Assembly: GCF_043555875.1 (NCBI RefSeq)
Contig: NZ_JBIGHW010000013.1
Span: forward strand, 1-64,000
DNA: 64,000 nt
DNA from: Pelomonas margarita
GTDB lineage: Bacteria; Pseudomonadota; Gammaproteobacteria; Burkholderiales; Burkholderiaceae_C
Direction of reading: 5' to 3'
Position 1 is the first letter of the stretch; every line of letters starts with the position of its first letter. The position numbers and the translations under genes were made by a program. The notes beneath the pieces were generated by a model. It had not been told where the DNA came from. It searched no databases and saw nothing but the letters and a program-made list of their open reading frames with translations. Of the stretch, positions 31,444-40,366 are shown in pieces.

Positions 31444-32196
31444 CTCGTACAGCGCCACCAGCTCCTGCGTGAGCTTGTGGCGCGGGTCGAGGTGGACCAT
31501 GGGCCGGCTCAGCTCGTGTGATTCCTTGACCTTCACGCTGGCCGACAGGTAGGGCTGCAGCACCGGCAGGCCCTCGTCCAGCAGCTCCTGTACCACGCGC
31601 TGCGGCAGCGAGGCCCGGGCCTGGAACTGGTTCACGACGATGCCCTCCACGTGCAGGTCGGGTGCGTGGTCGGCCTGGATCTCCTGCACCGCCTCCAGCA
31701 GCCCGTACAGCGCGCGGCGTGAGAAGTCGTCGCAGTCGAACGGGATCAGGCAGCCCTGCGCCGCGATCAGCGCCGAGCGCGTGTAGAAGTTCAGCGCCGG
31801 CGGCGTGTCGATCCAGATCTCGTCGTACTGCTTCTCCAGCTTCAGCAGCGCGTCGCGCAGCTTGTAGATCTTGTAGCGGCTCTCCAGCTTGGCGTGCAGC
31901 TCGTCCAGCTCGGGGCTGGCGGCCATCACGTGCAGGCCGTCCCAGGCCGTCTCGCTGATGAACTCGCTGCCGTCGCTGTCGCGCACGCTGAACTTCAGCG
32001 TCTGCGCAAAGAAGTCGGCCGAGCCGGCCAGCGGCTCGTCGGCCGCCTCGCCCAGCAGGTAGCGCGTGGTGTTGCCCTGGCAGTCCAGGTCGATGACCAG
32101 CACCCGCTTGCCATGCGCCGCGGCAATCGCCGCCAGGTTGCTCGTGATCGTGGACTTGCCCACGCCACCCTTCTGGTTGAACACGACTCGCCGCAT
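31429..32196 (-). CDS. ParA-family ATPase (orphan)
   Basis: 255-residue ParA/Soj-type ATPase of the kind that positions cellular cargo. The deviant Walker A motif is KGGVGKST (residues 9-16), switch I is LDCQGNTT and the Walker B-like segment is DEIWIDTPPAL. No parB or parS-like gene is adjacent, so it is probably not the chromosome-segregation ParA; a role in positioning another complex is possible. The start at 32196 has a perfect AGGAGG seven bases upstream; an in-frame start at 32232 is less likely. Confidence 0.9.
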   Translation of the reverse strand: MRRVVFNQKGGVGKSTITSNLAAIAAAHGKRVLVIDLDCQGNTTRYLLGEAADEPLAGSADFFAQTLKFSVRDSDGSEFISETAWDGLHVMAASPELDELHAKLESRYKIYKLRDALLKLEKQYDEIWIDTPPALNFYTRSALIAAQGCLIPFDCDDFSRRALYGLLEAVQEIQADHAPDLHVEGIVVNQFQARASLPQRVVQELLDEGLPVLQPYLSASVKVKESHELSRPMVHLDPRHKLTQELVALYESLPG

Positions 32197-32242
32197 CGCC
32201 GCCACCTCCTGTTGGTTGCGTCGATTGTGCACTGCACAAAAG

Positions 32243-32572
32243 TCAGCGGGCGGGCCGGTCCTTCAGCGGATGCGGGATGCCGCCGTCGCCATAGCTGCGC
32301 AGCACCTCGGCGATGACGACCTGGTAGCCCTTCAGCCACTTGGCTTGGGCCTGCTTGGCCTCGCGGTGTGCGGCATCGCCCATCAGCTGCTGCAACGCGG
32401 CCATCGAGTCCCAGTAGTAGACGTTGGAGACCAGCCCGGTCGTGGCGTTCTCCCAGGTCTCCTCGCCCAGGTAGCCGGGGGTGGCGCGGGCCATGTCGGC
32501 GATGCGCGCATCCAGCGCGTGGAACTCGTCGTCGTAGGTGCCCGGGGCGAACGTGAAGGTGGACGTGAACAT
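32243..32572 (-). CDS. Antibiotic biosynthesis monooxygenase (ABM)-domain protein
   Basis: 109-residue single-domain protein with a ferredoxin-like fold: FTSTFTFAPGTYDDEFHALD, then PGYLGEETWENATTGLVSNVYYWDSM, typical of small ABM/EthD-type proteins. Such proteins act as dimers and include oxygenases, heme-degrading enzymes and proteins of unknown role. The start overlaps the stop of the AAA ATPase gene (TGATG), so the two are translated together, though a functional link is not obvious. Confidence 0.75.
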   Translation of the reverse strand: MFTSTFTFAPGTYDDEFHALDARIADMARATPGYLGEETWENATTGLVSNVYYWDSMAALQQLMGDAAHREAKQAQAKWLKGYQVVIAEVLRSYGDGGIPHPLKDRPAR

Positions 32573-33765
32573 CAGCTCTTGCGCCAGTCCTCACCCGGCA
32601 TGATGCGCTTCATGAACTGGTCGAACATGGGCACGGTGAAGGCGGTGTCGCCATGGTTTGGGCTCCAGATCATGCCCTTGGCGATCAGCGAGCTGCGGGT
32701 AGGTGCTAGCGAGGTGACCTTGGCCGGATAGCCAGTGGCGATGTCGCCTGATCGGTGCGGTCCCGCGCCGAGTTCCGCCATTGCGCGCAGGTATCGCTTT
32801 TCCTTGGGCGTTAGCCTGTCGAACCGGACGCGGAAGAAGCTCTCGTCAAGAGCGGCGACAACGATGGCGGTGGCTTGGTTCACATCCTTCAGCGTGAGTG
32901 GCGACGCGCTGGCGGTTTCCCACGTGTAGTAGCCCCATTGCTGCAGGAAGTAGGCATACCCCTCGGTGACGTTGATCAGCTGATCCATGGCGTCGTCGTC
33001 GATGGCTGTGCCCTCATCTGCGAGCGGCTTGACGATGGCCCGCCGTGCGGCAGCTGCGGGCAATGGACCTATCTCGGGAAAGTTGAACAGTCGCTCGGCG
33101 TATGACTTGGCATTGCCCATGCGGCCGCGCAGCTGCGGCAGGCCGGCACCGACCAACACGATAGGCAGCTGGCGTTGCTCGGTCCGGTGCATGGCCGTGA
33201 TCAGGGCAGCCATCTGGTCTTCATCGACGTACTGGAGTTCGTCGATGAAGAGGACCAAGGCGGTGTCGGCGGCCTTTGCCGCCAGTCCGACTTGTTCAAA
33301 CAAGGCTTGCAGGTCGTGTTCCAGATCGCCGTTGTCGGCCAAGCCGGGTTCGCTGTCGTAGTCCAGCCCGACTTCGATGTCGTTGTAGGTGGCCTTGAGC
33401 ATGCTCGCGAAACCGGCCAGTGCACGAAGCCCGCGGATGGCGATGTCTTTGGCGGCTTGGAGATGACTCAGCCTCAGCAATGCCTGCCGCAGCTGAGGGG
33501 CCAGAAGTGCCGGCAGCGACCGGCCTTCCGGAGCCTCAATGCGGATCGTGTGGATGCCTGCGGCTTCTGCGTCGGCACGCACGCGATCCAGCAACACCGT
33601 TTTGCCAACACCTCGAAGGCCCACCAGCATCGCGCTCTTTGCGGGGCGGCCGATGCGAGCGCGTTCAATCGCGACGCGCAGTGCTTCACGCAGCTCATCC
33701 CGACCGGCAAGATCTGGAGGGGGTGTCCCGGCGCCGGGTGCAAAGGGATTGCGTATCGAGTCCAT
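32572..33765 (-). CDS. AAA ATPase of the STAND/Orc-like type, unknown role
   Basis: 397 residues. Walker A GLRGVGKT (49-56) and Walker B LVLFIDELQYVDE with a sensor 1-like segment (PIVLVGAGLPQL), followed by a helical lid and a C-terminal winged-helix-like region (LTPKEKRYLRAMAEL, SSLIAKGMIW). Base composition is lower in GC than its neighbours, hinting at horizontal origin. It looks like the ATPase of an NTP-driven switch or defence-type protein, but no partner gene apart from the small ABM protein is seen. The ATG lies right behind a promoter-like sequence (33772-33799), suggesting a leaderless message. Confidence 0.85.
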   Translation of the reverse strand: MDSIRNPFAPGAGTPPPDLAGRDELREALRVAIERARIGRPAKSAMLVGLRGVGKTVLLDRVRADAEAAGIHTIRIEAPEGRSLPALLAPQLRQALLRLSHLQAAKDIAIRGLRALAGFASMLKATYNDIEVGLDYDSEPGLADNGDLEHDLQALFEQVGLAAKAADTALVLFIDELQYVDEDQMAALITAMHRTEQRQLPIVLVGAGLPQLRGRMGNAKSYAERLFNFPEIGPLPAAAARRAIVKPLADEGTAIDDDAMDQLINVTEGYAYFLQQWGYYTWETASASPLTLKDVNQATAIVVAALDESFFRVRFDRLTPKEKRYLRAMAELGAGPHRSGDIATGYPAKVTSLAPTRSSLIAKGMIWSPNHGDTAFTVPMFDQFMKRIMPGEDWRKS

Positions 33766-33771
33766 GCCCGA

Positions 33772-33812
33772 TTTATAGCGATATTTGTGAATTTATCAAG
33801 AGTCGATAAATT
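33772..33812 (-). promoter_or_regulatory. Promoter and operator-like palindrome of the AAA ATPase gene
   Basis: On the minus strand TTGATA (33799-33794) and TATAAA (33777-33772) are 16 bases apart, close to the sigma70 consensus. The ATG follows the -10 by only six bases, so transcription should start at or next to the start codon. A perfect inverted repeat AATTTATC-N7-GATAAATT (33790-33812) covers the -35, as expected for a repressor site. The sequence is AT-rich in a very GC-rich genome. Confidence 0.68.
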
Positions 33813-35724
33813 GACTAATCTTCGAATAAAGTGCCCGCTCGACAAAGCGGCGCGGCACCGTGGTCTTGGGCACGCGCACGGGAAACCAGCTGCGGATGTC
33901 GCTGTCGATGCCGATGCCGTGCATGAAGTTGTAGAGGCCCTTCTTCAGCCCCTGGCCGAGGCCGTCGTGGTCGGTCTGCGTGGGGTCGATGAAGGCGATG
34001 TCGTTCTTCGCGAAGCGGCCGTCCGGCGGCAGCGGCTGCAGCGTGACGCCGTACTCGGCCGGGTTCATGCCCACCGGCGAATGCACCGTGCACGCGAAGC
34101 GGTGGAAAAAGCCGCTGTGGATGCAGCCGTGCTCGAACAGTTGGCGCACGTACTCCAGCGCGTCCACGGTGTCCTGCGTCGTCTGCGTCGGGAAGCCGTA
34201 CATCAGGTAGGCGTGCACCAGCACGCCCGCGTCGGCAAACGCCTTGGTCACGCGGGCCACCTGTTCCACGCTGACGCCCTTCTTCATCAGCTTCAGCAGC
34301 CGGTCCGACGCCACCTCCAGCCCGCCCGAGATCGCGATGCAGCCGCTGTCGGCCAGCAGCTGGCACAGCTCGGGCGTGAAGGTCTTCTCGAAGCGGATGT
34401 TGCCCCACCAGCTGATGGCGACGTTGCGGCGCAGCAGCTCCTCGGCCAGCGCCTTCAACGCCTTGGGCGGCGCCGCCTCGTCGACGAAGTGGAAGCCAGT
34501 CTGCCCCGTCTCCTTCACGATGGCCTCGATGCGGTCCACCAGCACCTCGGCGCTCGCGGCCTCGTAGCGCGAGATGTAGTCCAGGCTCACGTCGCAGAAG
34601 CTGCACTTCTTCCAGTAGCACCCGTGGGCAATGGTCAGCTTGTTCCAGCGCCCGTCGCTCCACAGCCGGTTCATGGGGTTGAGCATGTCCAGCAGCGACA
34701 GGTAGCGGTCCAGCGGCAGCCCATCCCAGGTCGGCGTGCCGACCTCGTCGAAGGGAATGTCGGGCTCGACGAAGTTCGTATATCGGACCGTGCCTTCCTC
34801 GCGCCAGAACGTGCGCACCAGGCGCGTCTTCGAGCGCTTGCCCGCCACGTGTTCCAGCAGCGCCAGCAGCGGCCGTTCGCCGGCATCCAGCGTTACGTAG
34901 TCCACGAAGTCGAACAGCCGCGGCTCGGCCAGTTCGCGCAGCTCGGTGTTCACGTAGCCGCCGCCCAGCACGCACACCACCTCGGGCCGCGCCGCCTTGA
35001 TCGCCTGCGCGATGCGCAGCGCCGCGTAGACCGAGCCGGGGAAGGGCGCGGACAGCAGCACGACGTCGGGCTGGTGCTGTTCCAGCGCTTGCCGCGTGAG
35101 CCGCTGCAGCGTGCGGTCGATGAGGTGGGGCGGCTCCGCCAGCGCCTCGGCCAGCGGGTCGAAGTGGGCCTGTGCGGCAGCCAGCTTCTCGGCATAGCGC
35201 ACGAACTCGAAGCGCTCGTCCACCGCATCGCGCAGCACGTCGGCCAGGTCGTTCAGGAACAGCGTAGCGAGGTGGCGGGCGCGGTCCTGCAGGCCTAAAG
35301 CGCCGAAGGCCCAGGCCAGCGGGTCTTCACCCTCCTCGCCGAGGTAGTGATCCAGCGACGCAAAGCGCGCGCCCTCGGGCAGGAAGCTGCGCGTGTTGAT
35401 GCGGTGGGCCAGCGTCGGGTCCTGCCCCTGCAGAAAGCGCAGCACGCGCGGCGTGACGGCGGTGAGGGTGTCGAACTCGGCGTCGAACCAGGCGGTCTGC
35501 GGCGTGCGGCGGTCGTCGGGCAGGGCCTGGACGATCTCGCGGATCTGCGCGAGCCCGGTGGGCGAGAACAGCTCCAGCACCAGCGTCAGCGCCAGGTCCA
35601 CCTGCTGCGCATCGATCTGCCGCGAGCGCAGGAAGCCGGTCAGGTAGGCCGTGGACGGGTAGGGCGTGTTCAGCTGCGTCATCGGGGGGATGACGGCAAG
35701 GACGCGGAGGGACGCTGGAGACAT
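33796..35724 (-). CDS. B12-binding radical SAM protein
   Basis: 642-residue enzyme of unknown reaction. The N-terminal third is a cobalamin-binding-like Rossmann domain (PDVVLLSAPFPGSVYAALRIAQAI, VVCVLGGGYVNTEL). The radical SAM core has the cluster motif C-x3-C-x2-C in GCYWKKCSFCD (near 385), then GGLEVASDRLLKLMKKGVS and AYLMYGFPTQT. The C-terminal part is specific to this subgroup. Such proteins do methylations or rearrangements on unactivated carbons, but no peptide or pathway genes lie beside it, so the substrate cannot be given. The start at 35724 has a weak ribosome binding site. Its stop codon lies in the promoter region of the AAA ATPase gene. Confidence 0.87.
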   Translation of the reverse strand: MSPASLRVLAVIPPMTQLNTPYPSTAYLTGFLRSRQIDAQQVDLALTLVLELFSPTGLAQIREIVQALPDDRRTPQTAWFDAEFDTLTAVTPRVLRFLQGQDPTLAHRINTRSFLPEGARFASLDHYLGEEGEDPLAWAFGALGLQDRARHLATLFLNDLADVLRDAVDERFEFVRYAEKLAAAQAHFDPLAEALAEPPHLIDRTLQRLTRQALEQHQPDVVLLSAPFPGSVYAALRIAQAIKAARPEVVCVLGGGYVNTELRELAEPRLFDFVDYVTLDAGERPLLALLEHVAGKRSKTRLVRTFWREEGTVRYTNFVEPDIPFDEVGTPTWDGLPLDRYLSLLDMLNPMNRLWSDGRWNKLTIAHGCYWKKCSFCDVSLDYISRYEAASAEVLVDRIEAIVKETGQTGFHFVDEAAPPKALKALAEELLRRNVAISWWGNIRFEKTFTPELCQLLADSGCIAISGGLEVASDRLLKLMKKGVSVEQVARVTKAFADAGVLVHAYLMYGFPTQTTQDTVDALEYVRQLFEHGCIHSGFFHRFACTVHSPVGMNPAEYGVTLQPLPPDGRFAKNDIAFIDPTQTDHDGLGQGLKKGLYNFMHGIGIDSDIRSWFPVRVPKTTVPRRFVERALYSKISQFIDS

Positions 35725-35801
35725 GCCGGAATTGTCGCGGCAGGGCAGGCCGCAGGTCGGTGATGAACGACGTGAACCCCAACGGGCATGGCCGGCGCCG
35801 C

Positions 35802-35836
35802 CGGGGTGGTTGGGGGCTATCCCCCCAACCACCCCG
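35802..35836. terminator. Strong GC-rich hairpin between the GMC oxidoreductase and radical SAM genes
   Basis: CGGGGTGGTTGGGG pairs perfectly with CCCCAACCACCCCG around a short loop. It covers the last codons and stop of the GMC gene. There is no U-tract on the minus strand, so it is not a classical intrinsic terminator; it could act as an mRNA 3'-end stabiliser or in a Rho-dependent way. Confidence 0.5.
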
Positions 35837-37466
35837 CCAGCTTCTCCGCAATCATCAAGGTTGGCGACGCCGTGTTGCCGCTGGTGATCGTCGGCATCAC
35901 GCTGGCGTCCGCCACGCGCAGGCCGCTCACGCCGCGCACGCGCAGCCGCGAGTCGACGACGGCGGTCGGATCGTCCCGGCGGCCCATCTTGCAGGTGCCC
36001 ACGGGGTGGAAGATGGTGGTGCCGATGTCGCCGGCCACGCGCACCAGGTCCTCGTCGGTCTGCACCTGCGGGCCGGGCCGGAACTCCTCGGGCTGCAGGC
36101 CCGCCAGCGCAGGCTGGCTCACGATGCGGCGCGTCAGCTTCAGGCTCTCCACGGCCACGCGGCGGTCCTCGTCGGTGGACAGGTAGTTGGGCTGGATGGC
36201 GGGCGCCACGGTGGCGTCCGGCGAGGTGATGTGCAGGTGGCCGCGGCTGCTCGGGTTCAGGTTGCAGACGCTGGCCGTGAACGCGTCGAAGCGGTGCAGC
36301 GGCTCCCCGAAGGCGTCCAGCGACAGCGGCTGCACGTGGTACTCCAGGTCGGGCCAGGCCTGGTCGGGCGAGCTGCGCGTGAACGCACCCAGCTGCGACG
36401 GTGCCATGCTCATGGGCCCGCTGCGGCGCAGCGCGTACTCCAGGCCGATCAAGGCCTTGCCCAGCAGGGAGGCGCTGCGCGTGTTCAGCGTCTGGGTGCC
36501 CTGAACCTTGTAGACGGTGCGCAGCTGCAGGTGGTCCTGCAGGTTGGCGCCCACACCGGGCAGGTCGGCCTTGACGTTCAGGCCCAGCCGCTGCAGCAGC
36601 GCACCCGGGCCCAGGCCCGACAGCTGTAGCAGCTGCGGCGAGCCCACGGCGCCAGCCGCCAGGATGACCTCGCCGCCCGCGTTCAGCCAGGGCTGCTCCA
36701 CGCCGTGCGGTGTCAGCACCTCCACGCCGCTGCAGCGCAGGCCGGTGTCGTCCTGCAGCAGGCGCAGCTTGCGCACCTGCGCGCCGGTCCACAGCTCGAA
36801 GTTGGGCCGGCCCAGGCAGGTGGGGCGCAGGAAGGCCTTGGCGGTGTTCCAGCGCAGGCCCTTCTTCTGGTTCACCTCGAAATAGCCCACGCCCTCGTTG
36901 GTGCCGGCGTTGAAGTCGCTGGTGGCGGGGATGCCGGCTTGCTGCGCTGCGGCGGCGAAGGCGTCCAGAATGGGCCAGCGCAGGCGCTGCTGCTCCACGC
37001 GCCATTCGCCGCGGTGGCCGTGCATGTCGGCAAAGCCCTCGGGCGCGGTCTTGGGGTCGTCCAGCCGCCAGTGGTGCTCGTGGCGGCGGAAGGCGCGCAG
37101 CACGCGGGGCCAGCGCCAGGTGTCGTCGCCGGTCAGGTCGGCCCAGTGCTCGTAGTCGCGGCTCTGGCCGCGCATGTAGATCATGCCGTTGATGCTGGAG
37201 CTGCCGCCCAGCACCTTGCCGCGCGGGTAGCGCAGGCTGCGGCCGTTGAGGCCGGTCTCGGCCTCGGTCTGGAAGCACCAGTCGGTGCGCGGGTTGCCGA
37301 TGCAGTGCAGGTAGCCTACGGGGATGTGCACCCAGTGGTAGTCGTCCTTGCCGCCGGCCTCCAGCAGCAGCACGCGCTTGTGCGGGTCAGCGCTGAGCCG
37401 GTTGGCCAGCAGGCAGCCGGCGGTGCCGGCGCCCACGATGATGTAGTCGAAGCCTTCTTTGGACAT
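35817..37466 (-). CDS. GMC-family FAD oxidoreductase (choline dehydrogenase/alcohol dehydrogenase-like)
   Basis: 549 residues. FAD-binding motif GAGTAGCLLANRLS near residue 12, GMC signature 1 (YPRGKVLGGSSSINGMIYMRG), signature 2 (GAVGSPQLLQLSGLGP) and the C-terminal catalytic segment HPVGTCKMG followed by VADASVMPTITSGNT. This places it in the BetA-like alcohol dehydrogenase group. There is no betB or betI nearby, so choline is not assured; aliphatic or polyethylene glycol-type alcohols are alternatives. It has no signal peptide and is probably cytosolic or membrane-associated. Confidence 0.93.
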   Translation of the reverse strand: MSKEGFDYIIVGAGTAGCLLANRLSADPHKRVLLLEAGGKDDYHWVHIPVGYLHCIGNPRTDWCFQTEAETGLNGRSLRYPRGKVLGGSSSINGMIYMRGQSRDYEHWADLTGDDTWRWPRVLRAFRRHEHHWRLDDPKTAPEGFADMHGHRGEWRVEQQRLRWPILDAFAAAAQQAGIPATSDFNAGTNEGVGYFEVNQKKGLRWNTAKAFLRPTCLGRPNFELWTGAQVRKLRLLQDDTGLRCSGVEVLTPHGVEQPWLNAGGEVILAAGAVGSPQLLQLSGLGPGALLQRLGLNVKADLPGVGANLQDHLQLRTVYKVQGTQTLNTRSASLLGKALIGLEYALRRSGPMSMAPSQLGAFTRSSPDQAWPDLEYHVQPLSLDAFGEPLHRFDAFTASVCNLNPSSRGHLHITSPDATVAPAIQPNYLSTDEDRRVAVESLKLTRRIVSQPALAGLQPEEFRPGPQVQTDEDLVRVAGDIGTTIFHPVGTCKMGRRDDPTAVVDSRLRVRGVSGLRVADASVMPTITSGNTASPTLMIAEKLAGWLGG

Positions 37467-37514
37467 GGAACTCTGCTGGGGGCCGCGCGGCGCACGGTTG
37501 GCCCGGAGCGTAAA

Positions 37515-38888
37515 TCACTCGCCTTGACGCAGGCTTTCAGCGCCCAGGCGGTACCAGTCCAGCCGCCGCGTCAGCATCATCACCACCGCCAGCACCGCGA
37601 ACAGCAGCACCGCGCCGATGACCAGTGCCGTCTGCTCGCGGCTCAGCAGCACGTACAGCGCACCGTACAGCAGCGCGATGCCGCCGCCGAAGGCCGCCCC
37701 GCGCGCCCAGCCGCCCAGCATGGCGGCGGCGTACTGCGTCAGCACGCCGGCCGCTGCCACCGCCGCGATCAGGTAGGCCACGAGGAAGGGCAGGTGCTCC
37801 GACAGGCTCAGCAGCAGCAGGAAGAACAGGCTGATCGCCAGGCCCACCAGCAGGTACTGCACCGGGTGCACGCGCCGGCCGGTCAGCAACTCCGTCAGGC
37901 CCACGGTGACGAAGGTCAGCGCGATGAACATCAGGCCGTACTTGATGGCGCGGTCGCTCATCACGTAGGGGTTCACGGGGTCGATGAGCTCCACGGCCAT
38001 CACGTCCAGGCCGCCGCTGGCCGCGCCCTCGTCCACGCCGTAGGGCGAGGCACTGCGCGGCGCCGCCGCCAGCGGCTTGCCGGCCTGCAGGTCCGCCACG
38101 GCCGTGCTGGCCAGCGACGACACCGCCCAGCGCGCCGCGAAGCCGCTGACACCTACCTCGTGCGCCAACGGCAGGAATTGGCCGCCGAAGCTGGGGTGCG
38201 GCCAGCTGGACTGCAGGTTGACCTGCGTGTCGCCGGCCGCTGGCACCAGGCCCAGGCGCTGGCTACCCACGAGGCTGAGCTTGAGCGACACCTGCAGCGG
38301 CTCGCCCGCCTTCAGCTCGGGCAGTGGCGCGTGCAGGCCGTTGTAGCTGGGGTGAGGCGTGCCTGGCAGCGCGCGCAGCGGCTGGCCGTTTAGGCGCAGA
38401 TCGGCCGCGCGGATGCCGCGTGGGTCGCTCAGCGCTACCACCAGCTGCGCCTCGCCGCAGTTCAGGCGGCCGTTGGCCTGCTCGGCCTTGGGGGCGGGCA
38501 GTACCAGGCTGTCCCACTGGGCTTGCATGTCCAGTTGCGTGGCGTAGGTGTTGACCTTGAACAGTCCGCGCTGGCGGACCTCGGGGCTTACGCCGCCGCT
38601 AACCTGCAGCCGGGCCGGTGCGGCCACCAGCCAGAACACGCGTGACGCGACGACCTCAGTCTTGTTGTCGGGGGCCAGGGTGGTCCAGTGCTCCTTGCAG
38701 GCGCGGGCCACCACGGGCCCGGCGAGCGCCTGCGGCCCGGCCAGCGCCTGCTCGACGGAGCGGGCCGCCTCGCGCTGGCGCATCTGGCGCTCGTGCACCA
38801 GCCCGCCGATCTGGGCGAGCACGAGGCACAGCAGGAGTGACACCACGGCCAGGATGGCCAGCTTGGAAAAGGTGGGGTTGAGCTTCAT
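37515..38888 (-). CDS. creD: CreD-type inner membrane protein
   Basis: 457 residues. An N-terminal helix (LAILAVVSLLLCLVLAQIGGLV) with the conserved motif RQMRQREAARSVEQALAG, a large periplasmic domain to about residue 300, and then five to six membrane helices. This is the layout of CreD, whose expression is driven by CreBC and which affects envelope integrity and beta-lactam response. It lies 59 bases downstream of creC on the same strand, confirming the assignment. Confidence 0.92.
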   Translation of the reverse strand: MKLNPTFSKLAILAVVSLLLCLVLAQIGGLVHERQMRQREAARSVEQALAGPQALAGPVVARACKEHWTTLAPDNKTEVVASRVFWLVAAPARLQVSGGVSPEVRQRGLFKVNTYATQLDMQAQWDSLVLPAPKAEQANGRLNCGEAQLVVALSDPRGIRAADLRLNGQPLRALPGTPHPSYNGLHAPLPELKAGEPLQVSLKLSLVGSQRLGLVPAAGDTQVNLQSSWPHPSFGGQFLPLAHEVGVSGFAARWAVSSLASTAVADLQAGKPLAAAPRSASPYGVDEGAASGGLDVMAVELIDPVNPYVMSDRAIKYGLMFIALTFVTVGLTELLTGRRVHPVQYLLVGLAISLFFLLLLSLSEHLPFLVAYLIAAVAAAGVLTQYAAAMLGGWARGAAFGGGIALLYGALYVLLSREQTALVIGAVLLFAVLAVVMMLTRRLDWYRLGAESLRQGE

Positions 38889-38947
38889 GCTGCCAGCATC
38901 GCGAGACGCTGTGAGGCGATGAGGTGCTGTGTGAAGCCGGCGTGAAG

Positions 38948-40366
38948 TCAGCGCGGCAGGATCAGGCTCACGCGCAGTCCCGGCGCCGCCGCCTCGAACG
39001 CCAGCCGCCCGCCATGCAGCTCGGCCACGCGCCGCGCGATGGCCAGGCCTAGACCCGAGCCCTTCACCAGGCTGCCGGGCCGAGCGGTGGAGAAGAAGCG
39101 CTGGCCCAGCTGGGCAAAGACGGCCTCGGGCACGCCCGGGCCGTGGTCGCGCAGCGACAGGCGCACCGACGTGGGCGTGCTGCTGACGGCGAGTTCCAGC
39201 GACGAGCCGGCGGGCGCGAAGTCGATCGCGTTGACCAGCAGGTTGCCGACCGCCAGCTCCAGCAGCGCGGCATCGGCCGGCGCACGGGCGTCGTCGCGGG
39301 CTGTCCAGACCACGCGCAGATCACGCTGCGCCAGCCGCGCCGCCTGCCGCTCGATCTGGGCGTCAGCCCAGACCGCCAGCGCCAGGTGTTGACGCTCGCC
39401 CAGACCCACCTGAGCCTCCAGCTGCGACAGCGCCAGCACGCGCTCCACCAGCGTCTGCAGTCGAGCTGTCTGGTCCAGCACCTGGGCGGCGAAGCGCTGG
39501 CGGTCGGCGGCGGGCAGCTCGTCCTGGAGCAGCTCGCCGCTGGCGCGCAACGCGGCCAGCGGGCTCTTGAGCTCGTGCGTCAGCGCGCGCACATCGTGCT
39601 CCAACTGCTCGCGGCCTTCCAGCCGGCGGCGCATGTCGTCCATCGCGTGGGCCAGGTCGCCCAGTTCGCCGGGCATGGCCGGCGGCGCGATGGCTTGGCC
39701 CGCCTGGGCCTGCTGCGCATAGCGGCGCAGCCGCCTCACCGAGCCCACCAGCCACAGCGTGACGCCTACGCCGACGACGAGGCTGGTTACCAGCAGTCCG
39801 GCGCCGGCCCAGAACACCCGCCGCTCCGCGCGGGCGACGAAGCGCTGCACACTGGCCACCGGCTTGGCCACGCTCACCACGCCCAGCGTGCGCCCGTCCT
39901 TCAGCACCGGCGCGGCCACCACCATCACCGTGCCATCGTGCCGGCCGTAGGGGCCTGCGCGGGCGCCGTAGTCGCCGCGCAGCGTGCGAGCCACATCGTT
40001 CCATTGCGAGTAGTCCTGCCCCACGGCCGTGGGCGTGCCGGAGTCCAGCACCACGCGGCCGCTGGCATCGGTGATGTAAACGCGCAGGTCCAGCGTCTGC
40101 TTGCGCAGGCCCCAGATCAGCGCGTCCACCTCGCGCCGCGCATAGCGCTGCAGCTGCGCGGCCAGTGGTCCGTCGGCGCGCGGCGGGCCAGCCGCCAGCT
40201 CGTCGGCGGCCACCTCGGCCAGCAGGTGGGCGGTGTCCACCATCAGGTCTTCCATGACCTCGCGCACGCTGGGCTTGACCTCGGCCAGGAACACCTTGAG
40301 CAGCAGCACCGCGCTGAGGCCGGCGATGAGGAAGAAGCCGAAGAAGACGCGCAGGCCCAGGCGCAT
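38948..40366 (-). CDS. creC: CreC-type sensor histidine kinase
   Basis: 472 residues. First helix VFFGFFLIAGLSAVLLLKVFL, a CreC-like periplasmic domain (EVKPSVREVMEDLMVDTAHLLAE, DYSQWNDVARTLRGDYGAR), a second helix (AGAGLLVTSLVVGVGVTLWL), a HAMP-like linker, HisKA (VRALTHELKSPLAALRAS) and an ATPase domain (GVPEAVFAQLG, KGSGLGLAIARRV). It senses carbon source or envelope state and phosphorylates CreB. Its start overlaps the creB stop by one base. Confidence 0.93.
   Translation of the reverse strand: MRLGLRVFFGFFLIAGLSAVLLLKVFLAEVKPSVREVMEDLMVDTAHLLAEVAADELAAGPPRADGPLAAQLQRYARREVDALIWGLRKQTLDLRVYITDASGRVVLDSGTPTAVGQDYSQWNDVARTLRGDYGARAGPYGRHDGTVMVVAAPVLKDGRTLGVVSVAKPVASVQRFVARAERRVFWAGAGLLVTSLVVGVGVTLWLVGSVRRLRRYAQQAQAGQAIAPPAMPGELGDLAHAMDDMRRRLEGREQLEHDVRALTHELKSPLAALRASGELLQDELPAADRQRFAAQVLDQTARLQTLVERVLALSQLEAQVGLGERQHLALAVWADAQIERQAARLAQRDLRVVWTARDDARAPADAALLELAVGNLLVNAIDFAPAGSSLELAVSSTPTSVRLSLRDHGPGVPEAVFAQLGQRFFSTARPGSLVKGSGLGLAIARRVAELHGGRLAFEAAAPGLRVSLILPR

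Noticed and set aside
31429..32196. Chromosome-partition ParA of a parABS locus
   Set aside because: No parB, no parS-like sites and no neighbouring rsmG/mnmG genes; it is an orphan ParA.
35802..35836. Classical Rho-independent terminator
   Set aside because: The stem is strong but no U-tract follows on either strand; it was kept only as a hairpin with reduced confidence.
33796..37278. A single 1160-residue product joining the radical SAM protein with an N-terminal extension
   Set aside because: The upstream 518 codons are a wrong-frame reading of the GMC oxidoreductase gene; the radical SAM protein starts at 35724.
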